Assembly (NCBI GenBank): GCA_024762755.1
Contig: JANTGX010000005.1
Span: forward strand, 1 to 26,896
Source: Gammaproteobacteria bacterium
Lineage (GTDB): Bacteria; Pseudomonadota; Gammaproteobacteria; SZUA-152
Direction of reading: 5' to 3'
Length of the DNA stretch: 26,896 nt
The position numbers and the translations under genes are program-made. The notes beneath the pieces are model-generated. The model ran no database searches and was not told where the DNA came from. It worked only from the letters and a program-made list of their open reading frames with translations. Shown here one piece after another: positions 8,538 to 16,910 of this stretch (the stretch's first letter is position 1; every line of letters starts with the position of its first letter).

Positions 8538-8600
8538 CGCTGGGCGCCGACCACGGCCTGCGCCTGTACCACGAGGTGCACGTGAGGAACACGCCATGAG
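8538..8600 (+). repeat. 63-bp direct repeat, copy 2 (non-coding remnant of the mshO end; carries the mshP start)
   Basis: A second copy of 8361-8423. Here the mshO-derived part is in the mshP frame and upstream of the likely mshP ATG at 8596. It retains GTGAGGAAC just before the ATG, which supplies a GAGG ribosome-binding site. Confidence 0.9.
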
Positions 8601-9030
8601 CTGCAGCCGCGTCAAGCCAGCCTCGCGGCGGCCGCTATTGTCTGCACGGTGTCCGGCCCCGCTGGCCCAGCGCGGCGCGGCGTTGATCATGGCGATCTTT
8701 CTCATCGTCGGCCTGGCGGCCCTCGGCGCGCTGGCCAGTCGCTTGTTGGTGATGGGTTCCACAGAGAGCATCAACGCGTGGTATTCGGCCCAGGCCCTGT
8801 ATGCCGCCGAGAGCGGCGTGGACCTGGCGGCACGCGATCTGCGCAGCGGCGGCGGTGGCAATGTCATCGATGCCGTGGTCCGCGCCGATCAGGCCTGGGT
8901 CAGCACCCAGGTCACCCGCGTCGACATCGGCGGGCGCACCCTGTACACCATCACCAGCACCGGCGCCGCCGGCGGCCGCCCGGGCGCACCGCGCAGCCGG
9001 CGCCGCATCGTGGTGCAGTTCATGCCCTGA
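8596..9030 (+). CDS. mshP: MSHA biogenesis protein MshP-like (PilX-like)
   Basis: This 144-aa protein has one N-terminal hydrophobic segment after a basic leader (QRGAALIMAIFLIVGLAALGAL, about residues 26-47), then YSAQALYAAESGVDLAARDL, a pattern of PilX/MshP proteins. It lacks the canonical G|FxxxE prepilin motif, as MshP and PilX members often do. ATG 8596 was chosen because GAGG lies 9-10 bases upstream and the leader length is sensible. The frame is also open from an ATG at 8419 overlapping the mshO stop, which would add 59 residues encoded by the palindromic element and repeat copy 2. The original coupled start was probably at the 8419-type junction before duplication separated it. A start at 8419 cannot be ruled out. 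Confidence 0.7.
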   Translation: MSCSRVKPASRRPLLSARCPAPLAQRGAALIMAIFLIVGLAALGALASRLLVMGSTESINAWYSAQALYAAESGVDLAARDLRSGGGGNVIDAVVRADQAWVSTQVTRVDIGGRTLYTITSTGAAGGRPGAPRSRRRIVVQFMP

Positions 9031-9050
9031 GTGGCAAGAGGAGAGGAACA

Positions 9051-9980
9051 ATGGATCTGACAGCGTGGTTCGACCGGTCTCGCAAGGGCGGGCTTGCCGC
9101 CGTGGTGCCGCAAGAGGCGGGCATCGCCATCGCCGCCCTGGACCAGGCCCAGCCGCCGCGCCTGGCCGAATGCGATTTTCTGCCCGGCGAGGGCGGAGCG
9201 GTGGATGGCGAGGCCCTCGCCCGGCGTCTGCACGAATTGCACCTGACGCGCCGCCCCTGCACTACGGTGATGCCCCTGGGGGAATACACCGTGCTCAACG
9301 TGGAGGCGCCGGCGGTACCGCCGGAGGAGCTGCGTGCGGCGGTGCGCTGGCAGGTCAAGGATCTCATCGACTTCCATATCGACGACGCCGTGATCGACGT
9401 CTTCGATGCCCCGCCCAGCGGCGCCACCGGCAGGCAGAACAGCCTCTATGTGGTGGTCTCGCGCCTGGCCGCGGTGCGCGAGCGGGTGGACCTGCTGGAG
9501 GCTGCCGAGGCGCGCCTGGAGACCATCGACATCCCCGAACTGGTACTGCGTAACATCACCGAGCGCCTGCCGGAGGACGAGGCCGGAGTGGGCTTCGTCT
9601 ACCTCGCGCGGGAGCGCGGCCTGGTGATCCTCACCCGCCAGTCCACCCTCTACTTCGCGCGCACCCTGGAGATGGGCTATGCCGACTTGGCCGCGGGCGA
9701 CAGCGGGCAGTTCGACCGTCTGGTGCTGGAGATACAACGCTCGTTGGACTACTACGACCGTTATTTCGTCCAGCCACCGGTGGCCGGCCTGGTGCTGGCG
9801 CCGAGCGAGGAACCGGTGCCCGGCCTGCAAGACTACCTGCACGAGGCCCTCGGCCTGGCCGTGCGCAACCTCGATCTGGGCGAGGTCGTCGCCTGTGACC
9901 GGCCCCTGGAGCCGGCCGCCCAGGCGCGCTGCCTGATGGCCGTGGCCGCCGCCCTGCGCGAGGAGCCGACGACCCTGTAG
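9051..9980 (+). CDS. mshI: MSHA biogenesis protein MshI-like (PilM/GspL-type cytoplasmic protein)
   Basis: This 309-aa protein has no signal peptide or clear membrane helix. The central segment (EELRAAVRWQVKDLIDFHIDDAVIDVFDAP) matches the actin-like PilM/GspL-type fold of MshI. The stretch RLVLEIQRSLDYYDRYFVQPPVAGLVLAPSEEPVPGL is the usual C-terminal half with a conserved D-Y-Y motif. In type IV pilus systems this protein forms a cytoplasmic ring linked to the inner-membrane alignment proteins. GAGGAGAGGAACA precedes ATG 9051. It is the last gene of the pilus block here; MshJ and MshK, its usual neighbours, are not present downstream and may lie elsewhere. Confidence 0.75.
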   Translation: MDLTAWFDRSRKGGLAAVVPQEAGIAIAALDQAQPPRLAECDFLPGEGGAVDGEALARRLHELHLTRRPCTTVMPLGEYTVLNVEAPAVPPEELRAAVRWQVKDLIDFHIDDAVIDVFDAPPSGATGRQNSLYVVVSRLAAVRERVDLLEAAEARLETIDIPELVLRNITERLPEDEAGVGFVYLARERGLVILTRQSTLYFARTLEMGYADLAAGDSGQFDRLVLEIQRSLDYYDRYFVQPPVAGLVLAPSEEPVPGLQDYLHEALGLAVRNLDLGEVVACDRPLEPAAQARCLMAVAAALREEPTTL

Positions 9981-10028
9981 GCCCGCGCGGCCAAAGTACG
10001 GCAGGATTCACCGGAATCACCCAAGTAG

Positions 10029-10064
10029 TGCATGAATCTTGTGCGGCGCACCATCATGGTGCGC
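10029..10064. promoter_or_regulatory. NtrC binding site(s) upstream of the barrel gene
   Basis: GCGCACCATCATGGTGCGC at 10046-10064 is a perfect palindrome with a 3-base centre and fits the known NtrC operator TGCACCA-N3-TGGTGCA. A weaker, abutting match (TGCATGAATCTTGTGCG, 10029-10045) may be a second site. The strong site is centred about 97 bases before the predicted start, a normal enhancer distance. ntrC itself is in this window. Confidence 0.75.
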
Positions 10065-10125
10065 TCCCTCCAGGGGTGGTGTGGGAAACACCTGCAACCC
10101 CTTGTTATTTCACTATATGTTTCTA

Positions 10126-10141
10126 TGGCACGGCAATTGCT
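10126..10141 (+). promoter_or_regulatory. Sigma-54 (-24/-12) promoter
   Basis: TGGCACG-GCAA-TTGCT matches the consensus TGGCACG-N4-TTGCW at every defined position, with the required 10 bases between the GG and GC dinucleotides. The predicted start is near 10152, giving a leader of about 280 nt before the ATG at 10432. It lies 62 bases downstream of the palindromic NtrC site. Confidence 0.85.
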
Positions 10142-10207
10142 AATCACTGGCGTCCCTTGCATACGCCGCGCGGCCCAATACCGCGGTGGCGGGCATCACC
10201 CCTGACA

Positions 10208-10370
10208 GGCTGTTGAAAAACGTGGTTTTTCCGGCAGACTGTGCCGCTACATGGAGGTATCGGCAAGCTCGAAGGCGGACAAGTCTTTGATCTTGGGTGA
10301 AAAGAAAAATCGCGTTTTTTCTTGTCGTCGGTTGAAAAGGCGGGAGGCCTGGTTTCAACGACCTGCTTAA
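10208..10370 (+). repeat. Structured leader repeat, copy A
   Basis: This is the transcribed leader between the sigma-54 promoter and the barrel gene. Hairpins, in order: GAAAAAC/GTTTTTC (10215-10231); CCGCTAC/GTATCGG with loop ATGGAG (10244-10263, one mismatch); AAGAAAAA/TTTTTCTT (10302-10323), which competes with GACAAG/CTTGTC (10278-10326); and GTTGAAA/TTTCAAC (10331-10359). The first about 56 bases and the last hairpin region recur at 14455-14537. Remaining bases up to the gene include a GCCACC/GGTGGC hairpin near 10379-10397 and the GAGGAG ribosome-binding site. Bases 9981-10028 hold nothing recognised. Confidence 0.6.
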
Positions 10371-10431
10371 ATAGGGAGAGCGCCACCACTCCCGGTGGCA
10401 TCCAGCACAATAAGATCGAGGAGTCACATCC

Positions 10432-11418
10432 ATGCGTAAGACCATCCTAGCCGCAAGCATCGCCGCCATGATCAGCCCCGCCGCCTTTGCGGGCACCATC
10501 ACCACCAATGCGGACATCAATTTCAATGGTGGAATGACCGCCGGTTACTACATGACCAACAACACCGGCAGCAATGACGAAGACAACTATCAGGTCTCCG
10601 ATTTCATGGTCGAGCTGTCCGGTGATCCCGCCGAGGGCGTGGGCTTCGTCGGCGCCTTCGGTACCATGGCCGGCATCACCGTGTTGGATGGCGGTGTGGG
10701 CAACAGCCCCTACGGCTATGATTTCCAGTACGGCTGGCTCACCGTGGCCCCCATGGAGGGCCTCAGCATCCAGGCCGGCAAGCTGGCCACCAACGTCGGT
10801 TACGAGGTGACGCCGTCCTATGCCAACCCGCACATCACCATCGCCGCCCTGTGGGGCGGACAGCCCGTCTACTACCCCGGCGTGCGCCTGAACTACGAAG
10901 CGGGTGATCTGGGCTTCTATGTCGAGGCCAATGACGATGCCCTGGGCACGGCCAAGAAGGCCTGGGCGGCCGGCATCAGCGGCAGCGCCGACGCCCTCGA
11001 CTTCAGCGTGAGCTACTACAACTACAACGGTTACAAGGATCTCATCGACGTCATCGTTTCCGCCGATGTCGGCGGTCTGGCGGTGGCCGCCAACCTCGAC
11101 TATCACATGCTGGAAAATGCACCCAGCGCCGGCGCAGACGATACCGCCTATGGCCTCGCCCTGTATGTCACGCCCAGCATGGATGATGTGTCCGTCCCCG
11201 TGCGCATCGAATACATCAGCGATGGCACGAGTGGCATTTTCGGTGTCGACACGGCCACCACCTTCACCGTGACACCCACCTACAACTTCACGGACCACTC
11301 CTTCGTGCGTGCCGAGCTGTCCTACGTCAGCGCCGACAACAAGATCTTTGCCGACGACAAGGGCACACCGGAGGACACCAAGACCTCCTTCGCCGTGCAA
11401 GCCGGCTTCACCTTCTAA
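10432..11418 (+). CDS. Outer-membrane beta-barrel porin-like protein (OmpL/BBP2-like)
   Basis: This 328-aa protein has a signal peptide (MRKTILAASIAAMISPAAFA, cleavage before GTITT) and ends in Phe (AGFTF), the usual C-terminal signal for BAM-mediated insertion. Alternating strands rich in aromatic residues run throughout. The segment FQYGWLTVAPMEGLSIQAGKLATNVGYEV, followed by ANPHIT, resembles the BBP2 (OmpL-like) putative porin family; the TorF/Gcw_chp family is the main alternative. A strong ribosome-binding site GAGGAG lies 8 bases before ATG 10432. Expression is predicted to be NtrC- and sigma-54-dependent, so it may admit ammonium, nitrate, urea or amino acids when nitrogen is scarce; the substrate is inference. 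It is a single-gene unit with its own terminator, convergent with ntrC. Confidence 0.72.
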   Translation: MRKTILAASIAAMISPAAFAGTITTNADINFNGGMTAGYYMTNNTGSNDEDNYQVSDFMVELSGDPAEGVGFVGAFGTMAGITVLDGGVGNSPYGYDFQYGWLTVAPMEGLSIQAGKLATNVGYEVTPSYANPHITIAALWGGQPVYYPGVRLNYEAGDLGFYVEANDDALGTAKKAWAAGISGSADALDFSVSYYNYNGYKDLIDVIVSADVGGLAVAANLDYHMLENAPSAGADDTAYGLALYVTPSMDDVSVPVRIEYISDGTSGIFGVDTATTFTVTPTYNFTDHSFVRAELSYVSADNKIFADDKGTPEDTKTSFAVQAGFTF

Positions 11419-11440
11419 GGCCTGATTTCACAGGCAATGG

Positions 11441-11475
11441 AAAAGGCCCGGCGGGGGAACCCGTCGGGCCTTTTT
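11441..11475 (+). terminator. Rho-independent terminator of the barrel gene
   Basis: AAAAGGCCCGGCGGG, a short GGAA loop, then CCCGTCGGGCCTTTTT. The stem of about 11 bp has one G-T pair and is flanked by A and T runs, so it may also work on the minus strand. It lies 23 bases after the stop codon. Confidence 0.9.
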
Positions 11476-11610
11476 GTTGGGATGCTTTCATGGTCTTCGT
11501 GAATCGAGCGGGCTGCGGGAGAACTGGTCGGAACGATGGGGGGTGGCTGGCAATCGGCTGAGGTCAAGGCCGACCTCGTGGCACAACAGCGCTTTCATTG
11601 CCCATGAGCT

Positions 11611-11684
11611 TTGTGGGAGCGTCCCCGCGGGCGGCGAAGATTTTTTCTGGCACGGCTTGTGCGGCCCGAGGGGCCGCTCCGACC
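11611..11684. repeat. Inverted pair of REP-like palindromes downstream of ntrC
   Basis: The left unit (TTGTGGGAGCGTCCCCGCGG onward, 11611-11640) and the right unit (GCGGCCC/GGGCCGC stem ending CTCCGACC, 11657-11684) face each other. The GTGGGAGCG...GCGGCGAA form resembles REP units common in gammaproteobacterial 3' regions. The right unit begins 6 bases past the ntrC stop and could protect or end the ntrBC transcript. Bases 11476-11610 hold nothing recognised. Confidence 0.6.
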
Positions 11685-11689
11685 GGGGG

Positions 11690-13083
<1,394 letters not shown>

Positions 13084-13087
<4 letters not shown>

Positions 13088-14190
13088 GGGGTCGTTTCCG
13101 TCGTTGTGGCTGCGTCCGCCGGCGTGCCGAGGGGCAGCAGGAGGCAGAATTCGGTGTCCCCAGGGCGGCTGTGACACTTGATCAGGCCACCGTGTTGATT
13201 GATCAGGGTCTGGGCGATGGACAGGCCAAGGCCGGTACCCTCCGCGCGCCCGGTGACCATGGGGAAGAATATGTGTTCCTGCAGTGCTTCGGGGATGCCG
13301 GGACCGTTGTCGATGACGCAGACCTGACAGACCAGACGATGACATTGTTGGCCAATGGTGAACTGACGCTTGGCACGGGTACGCAGGGTGATCTCACCCT
13401 CGCCGCCGAGGGCCTGCACGGCATTGCGCACGATGTTGAGCATCGCTTGGATGAGTTGGTCACGGTTGCCTAGCAGCTCCGGCAGGCTGGGGTCGTAGTC
13501 GGTGAGCAGGCGAACACCGGCGGGGATCTCGGCCTGCACCAGTTGCCGTACCCGCTCCAGGACTTGATGGATGTTGAGCGGCGCCTTGGGGGCGACGACA
13601 TTCGGCCCGAGCAGGTTGTCCACCAAGTGTCGCAGACGATCCGCCTCGCCGATGATGATGCGGGTGTATTCGTGCAACTCGCCGGCGGGCAGCTCACGCT
13701 CGAGTAGCTGGGCGGCGCCGCGCAGACCGCCGAGGGGGTTCTTGATCTCGTGGGCGAGGCTGCGCACCAGGGCACGGAAGGTCTGCTGCTGGGTGATCTG
13801 CAGCTCTTCCTGGGCGACCCGCCGGTGGTGGTCCTGCGGGCGCAGCTCCATCAGCAGGCCGCCCTTGTCATCGCTGGTGGCGAGGGGGGTGATGCTGCAG
13901 TCCATGGTGGTCGGCCGCTGTTCCCCGAGGGCCGCCTCGATGTCGTACTCGGAGAAGGCGTGGCCGCTGTCATGGGCACGAAGCAGGGCCGTCATCAGTG
14001 GGCTGTCGGCGGGCAGTAGTTCGGTCGCCGGCAGACCCAGCAGGCGGTTGGTGCTGAGGGTGAGGAGCATCTCGGCGGCGGGGTTGAGATAGGTCAGGAG
14101 CAGATCGGCATCGAACATCAGCACGGGATGGCTGAGATTCTCCAGAATGACCTGGTGAAGTTCGCCGGTAGTGGGTGTGGTTGCGTGCAT
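13084..14190 (-). CDS. ntrB: Nitrogen regulation sensor histidine kinase NtrB (NR-II)
   Basis: This 368-aa soluble kinase phosphorylates or, with PII, dephosphorylates NtrC. A PAS domain occupies about residues 10-120 (ILENLSHPVLMFDADLLLTYLNPAAEMLL). The H-box is RSLAHEIKNPLGGLRGAAQLLERE with phospho-accepting His147. The N-box (NIVRNAVQALGGEGE) and ATP lid motifs (DNGPGIPEALQ; GRAEGTGLGLSIAQ) follow. No transmembrane segment is present, as expected. ATG 14190 was chosen over an upstream in-frame TTG at 14220 because it gives a normal N-terminus; the ribosome-binding site is weak. It shares four bases with ntrC. An NtrC site 160 bases upstream suggests autoregulation. Confidence 0.96.
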
Positions 14191-14342
14191 GGTATCAGTG
14201 CCTAGCAAGAAACAAACCAACTGGTGTGGTTCTCGCGGTGGCCGAAATGGAATAACAAATTCTTTCTAACTTCAATGAGATGGCGTCTTGGGTAAAAAGT
14301 TCGTCGGTGCCTGCGTTAGGCCCGAGAGAGTGCCTGTCCCGG

Positions 14343-14361
14343 TGCGCACTATTATGGTGCG
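14343..14361. promoter_or_regulatory. NtrC binding site between ntrB and the DUF4124 gene
   Basis: TGCGCACTATTATGGTGCGT covers the site; the core GCACTATTATGGTGC fits the NtrC operator. Upstream bases TGCC...GGTGCG resemble the weak second site at 10029-10045, so this looks like the same enhancer copied. It could repress or activate ntrBC (minus) or serve a rightward sigma-54-like site. The remainder of the 355-base gap 14191-14545 holds the sigma-54-like site and leader copy B; 14220-14330 shows only a weak minus-strand TTGAAG/TATTCC pair. Confidence 0.65.
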
Positions 14362-14423
14362 TCTGGTGGCCGCAGGTTGGGCTCAGCAGGACTGACAGGA
14401 GGTTCGCAAAGGGCCCCACATGG

Positions 14424-14439
14424 TGGCAGTCGTCGAGCG
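14424..14439 (+). promoter_or_regulatory. Weak sigma-54-like site beside leader copy B
   Basis: TGGCAGT-CGTC-GAGCG keeps the GG and GC dinucleotides at the required 10-base gap and TGGCA of the -24, but the -12 is poor. The distance from the NtrC site centre to the -24 T is 72 bases, against 71 at the barrel gene. It may be a decayed or weak promoter; the predicted start is near 14450. Confidence 0.35.
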
Positions 14440-14454
14440 GGGCGCTCTTTATGC

Positions 14455-14537
14455 GGCTGTTGAAAACGCAGTTTTTCGGCAGGCGGATCCGATACATGGA
14501 AGTATCGTGTCTTGAAAAAGGTAGGAAGCCTTGTTGA
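14455..14537 (+). repeat. Structured leader repeat, copy B
   Basis: GGCTGTTGAAAA-CG..GTTTTTC-GGCAG aligns with 10208-10263, and TTGAAAAAGGTAGGAAGCCT aligns with the distal hairpin at 10332-10350. The middle of copy A (about 70 bases) is missing here. Hairpins: GAAAAC/GTTTTTC (14462-14477, one bulged T), perfect CGATAC/GTATCG with loop ATGGAA (14490-14507), and AAGG/CCTT (14518-14532). No gene follows on the plus strand; the DUF4124 gene converges from the right. Confidence 0.55.
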
Positions 14538-14545
14538 GCTACCCG

Positions 14546-15097
14546 TCAGGGCGCCTTGACCGGCGGGTGATAGCGCAGCAGGTGGAAGGTGCTGACAGGT
14601 GACGAGAGCACGACCCGGCCGCTGGTGTCGAGCACCTCGGCCTGCAGCTGATGGGTGCCGCGATCGACGTTTTCCAGACGGAAGTGTGTCTCGCCACCTT
14701 CTGCCACCACCCGCCCGTCGAGCAGCAGGCGCAGCTGGTGGCCGGGGCGGAGGGGCGGGTCGATGGCCACCACCACGTCGACCTCGCCGTTGTTGGCGCG
14801 CAGGGGTTCGTCGTTGGGTGGGGAGGCGATCGCCAGCGACTTGTAACCGGTGTCGGCGGTGGGGGAAGGGGTCGACTGGGTGTCCTGCAGACGCGGTAGC
14901 GGCGGGGGCTGATAGGTGCTGGGCGGCGGCAGTTCCACCGGCTTGGCCGCCGGTGAGGTGGGGTGGTCGGTGAAGACGATGTTGCCCTCGGCGTCGCGCT
15001 CCATGTACACGGCCGCTTGACCGCTGGTGGCGAACAGGAACAGACCCAGGGCGAGGGTGCCGAGCCGGGGTGTAGCGCGTCTTCGATGCATGTTCAT
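14546..15097 (-). CDS. Secreted DUF4124 domain protein between glnA and ntrB
   Basis: This 183-aa exported protein has a signal peptide (basic MNMHRRRATPR, then LGTLALGLFLFATSGQA, cleavage near residue 27). The DUF4124 signature follows at once (AVYMERDAEGNIVFTDHP), a small beta-strand unit with an aromatic and D-x-x-G. A proline-rich linker (PPPSTYQPPPLPRLQ) leads to a C-terminal beta-rich domain of about 95 residues (VDVVVAIDPPLRPGHQLRLLLDGRVV) resembling an Ig-like fold. Function is unknown. DUF4124 genes commonly sit between glnA and ntrB in gammaproteobacteria, so a link to nitrogen control or cell-envelope status is possible but unproven. The ribosome-binding site is weak; ATG 15091 is an alternative start. 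It is separated from glnA by the glnA terminator. Confidence 0.75.
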   Translation of the reverse strand: MNMHRRRATPRLGTLALGLFLFATSGQAAVYMERDAEGNIVFTDHPTSPAAKPVELPPPSTYQPPPLPRLQDTQSTPSPTADTGYKSLAIASPPNDEPLRANNGEVDVVVAIDPPLRPGHQLRLLLDGRVVAEGGETHFRLENVDRGTHQLQAEVLDTSGRVVLSSPVSTFHLLRYHPPVKAP

Positions 15098-15168
15098 GGG
15101 GCTAATGTAGTGGAATCGCACGAGGGGCACAATGCGCCGGACGGTGGCGCCATGGGTCGTCCGGCGGT

Positions 15169-15201
15169 AAAAAAAACGCCCCACTCGAGGCGAGTGGGGC
15201 G
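15169..15201 (-). terminator. Rho-independent terminator of glnA
   Basis: On the minus strand, a perfect 11-bp stem CGCCCCACTCG/CGAGTGGGGCG with a 3-nt loop is followed by eight T residues. It lies 40 bases past the glnA stop and isolates glnA from the DUF4124 and ntrBC genes. Confidence 0.95.
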
Positions 15202-15241
15202 TTCGGCGGACGGCGTCCGCGGGGTCAGTGTGAGCGGTGGC

Positions 15242-16651
15242 TCAGCAGCTGTAGTACATGTCGAACTCCACCGGATGGGTGCTCATGCGCAGGCGCGTGA
15301 TCTCTTCCATCTTGAGGTCGATGTAGGCGGTGATCATGTCGTCGGTGAAGACGCCGCCGGCGGTGAGGAAGGCACGATCGGCGTCCAGCGCCTCCAGGGC
15401 CTGATCGAAGGAGTGGCAGACCGTGGGGATCTGGGCGGCCTCTTCGGCGGGCAGGTCGTAGAGATCCTTGTCCATGGCGTCGCCCGGGTGGATCTTGTTC
15501 TGGATGCCGTCCAGGCCGGCCATCACCATGGCGGCGAAGGCCAGGTAGGGGTTGGCGGTGGGATCCGGGAAACGCACCTCGATGCGGCGGCCCTTGGGGC
15601 TGCTGACATAGGGGATACGGATGGAGGCGGAGCGGTTGCGCGCGGAGTAGGCGAGCATCACCGGGGCCTCGAAACCCGGTACCAGGCGCTTGTAGCTGTT
15701 GGTGGAGGCGTTGGTGAAGGCGTTCAGGGCGCGGGCATGCTTGATGATGCCGCCGATGTAGTACAGCGCGGTCTCGCTCAGGCCACCGTACTGGTCGCCG
15801 GCAAACAGGTTCTCACCATCCTTGAACAGGGACTGATGGACGTGCATGCCGGAACCGTTGTCGCCCACCAGAGGCTTGGGCATGAAGGTGGCGGTCTTGC
15901 CATAGGCATGGGCCACGTTGTGCACGCAGTACTTGAGGGTCTGGTTCCAGTCGGCGCGGATCGTCAGGGTGTTGAAGAAGGTGCCGATCTCGCACTGGCC
16001 GGCGGTGGCCACCTCGTGGTGGTGCACCTCGACGGCGACGCCCATGTCTTCCATGGCCAGACACATGGCGGAGCGGATGTCGTGCAGGGAATCCACCGGC
16101 GGGACGGGGAAGTAGCCGCCCTTGACGCCGGGGCGGTGACCGATGTTGCCGTCTTCGTAGACCTTTTCGGCGTTCCATTCGGCCTCTTCGGAGTCCACCT
16201 TGTAGAAGGCGCCCGACATGTCGGCGCCCCAGCGCACGTCGTCGAGGATGAAGAACTCGGGCTCGGGACCGAAGTACGCGGTGTCGGCGATGCCGGTGCT
16301 CTTCAGGTAGGCCTCGGCGCGCTTGGCCACGGAACGCGGATCGCGCTCGTAGCCCTGGCCGGTGGCGGGCTCGAGTACATCGCAACGGATGATCATCATG
16401 GGCTCGTCGGAGAACAGGTCCATGACGCAGGTATCGGGGTCGGGCATGAGGATCATGTCGGACTCGTTGATGCCCTTCCAGCCGGCGATGGAGGAGCCGT
16501 CGAACATCTTGCCGTCGTTGATCATGTCCTCGTCCACCACGTTGGCCGGCACGCTCACGTGCTGCTCTTTGCCGTGGGTGTCGGTGAAACGGAAGTCGAC
16601 GAATTTGGCTTCGCTTTCTTTGATTTTGTTCAGTACGTCTTGAGCAGACAT
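15242..16651 (-). CDS. glnA: Glutamine synthetase type I
   Basis: This 469-aa enzyme makes glutamine from glutamate, ammonia and ATP. It is the dodecameric GSI-beta type: length is standard, the N-terminal beta-grasp domain is intact (KFVDFRFTDTHGKEQHVSVP), and the catalytic domain has MVMAG, the latch motif NGSGMHVHQSL and the ATP-site KPLVGDN. The adenylylation site Tyr398 is present in DKDLYDLPAEE, so activity is probably controlled by GlnE. ATG 16651 was chosen over an upstream extension because GGAGGG lies just before it and MSAQDVLNKIKE is the usual start. The promoter is sigma-54 type with NtrC sites upstream, as in enteric glnA. It is monocistronic by its strong terminator. Confidence 0.98.
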   Translation of the reverse strand: MSAQDVLNKIKESEAKFVDFRFTDTHGKEQHVSVPANVVDEDMINDGKMFDGSSIAGWKGINESDMILMPDPDTCVMDLFSDEPMMIIRCDVLEPATGQGYERDPRSVAKRAEAYLKSTGIADTAYFGPEPEFFILDDVRWGADMSGAFYKVDSEEAEWNAEKVYEDGNIGHRPGVKGGYFPVPPVDSLHDIRSAMCLAMEDMGVAVEVHHHEVATAGQCEIGTFFNTLTIRADWNQTLKYCVHNVAHAYGKTATFMPKPLVGDNGSGMHVHQSLFKDGENLFAGDQYGGLSETALYYIGGIIKHARALNAFTNASTNSYKRLVPGFEAPVMLAYSARNRSASIRIPYVSSPKGRRIEVRFPDPTANPYLAFAAMVMAGLDGIQNKIHPGDAMDKDLYDLPAEEAAQIPTVCHSFDQALEALDADRAFLTAGGVFTDDMITAYIDLKMEEITRLRMSTHPVEFDMYYSC

Positions 16652-16753
16652 GACATGCCCTCCAGATTTGGGATTGTTGATTCGTGGGTTATCAGTGGGA
16701 GCTGATTCGTTTGTGCTCGGCCCGGGGCCGTTGCCACGCATTCGCGGCGTTTT

Positions 16754-16769
16754 TGCAGAATATGTGCCA
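16754..16769 (-). promoter_or_regulatory. Sigma-54 promoter of glnA
   Basis: On the minus strand TGGCACA-TATT-CTGCA matches TGGCACG-N4-TTGCW with two mismatches and exact GG/GC spacing. The predicted start is near 16743, giving a leader of about 92 nt. The leader contains a CGGCCC/GGGCCG palindrome near the 5' end and ends in a GGAGG ribosome-binding site. Confidence 0.8.
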
Positions 16770-16832
16770 CCTTTCTCTTCGTTTCGGTTTTCAGTGGTTT
16801 ACCCGGACCAGCAGCCATTTGCCTGCCTATGG

Positions 16833-16881
16833 GCGCCCCTTCGTGGTGCGTCAGGCATGGAGCTGCCTCGCTTTGGTGCGG
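16833..16881. promoter_or_regulatory. Tandem NtrC enhancer sites of glnA
   Basis: Site 1, GCGCCCCTTCGTGGTGCGT (16833-16851), matches the operator form seen at 10046 except at four positions. Site 2 (about 16863-16881) keeps a good TGGTGCG half only. The centres lie 30 bases apart, about 99 and 129 bases upstream of the predicted start. This spacing is close to the paired NtrC sites known at enteric glnA. Confidence 0.55.
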
Positions 16882-16910
16882 GCTGGTCTCAACCCAATGC
16901 CGGCCTGGGT

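Noticed and set aside
10251..10370. A 39-codon frame in leader A starting MEVS, with a 13-codon MEVS frame in leader B (14496-14537)
   Set aside because: Both start at the same hairpin, but a one-base difference shifts the frames afterwards and no good ribosome-binding site precedes leader A, so RNA structure explains the likeness better than a peptide.
14204..14219. Minus-strand sigma-54-like TGGTTTG-TTTC-TTGCT before ntrB
   Set aside because: The -12 is perfect and spacing exact, but the start would fall about 3 bases before the ntrB ATG and leave no ribosome-binding site.
14366..14395. GCAGGTTGGGCTCAGC as a remnant of the GTAGGTTGGG palindrome
   Set aside because: Only one arm of about 16 bases is similar and there is no inverted partner, so it may be chance.
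14963..16705. A 580-codon open frame on the plus strand opposite glnA
   Set aside because: It is antisense to an unmistakable glnA and has the low-complexity Gly/His/Val composition of a high-GC shadow frame.
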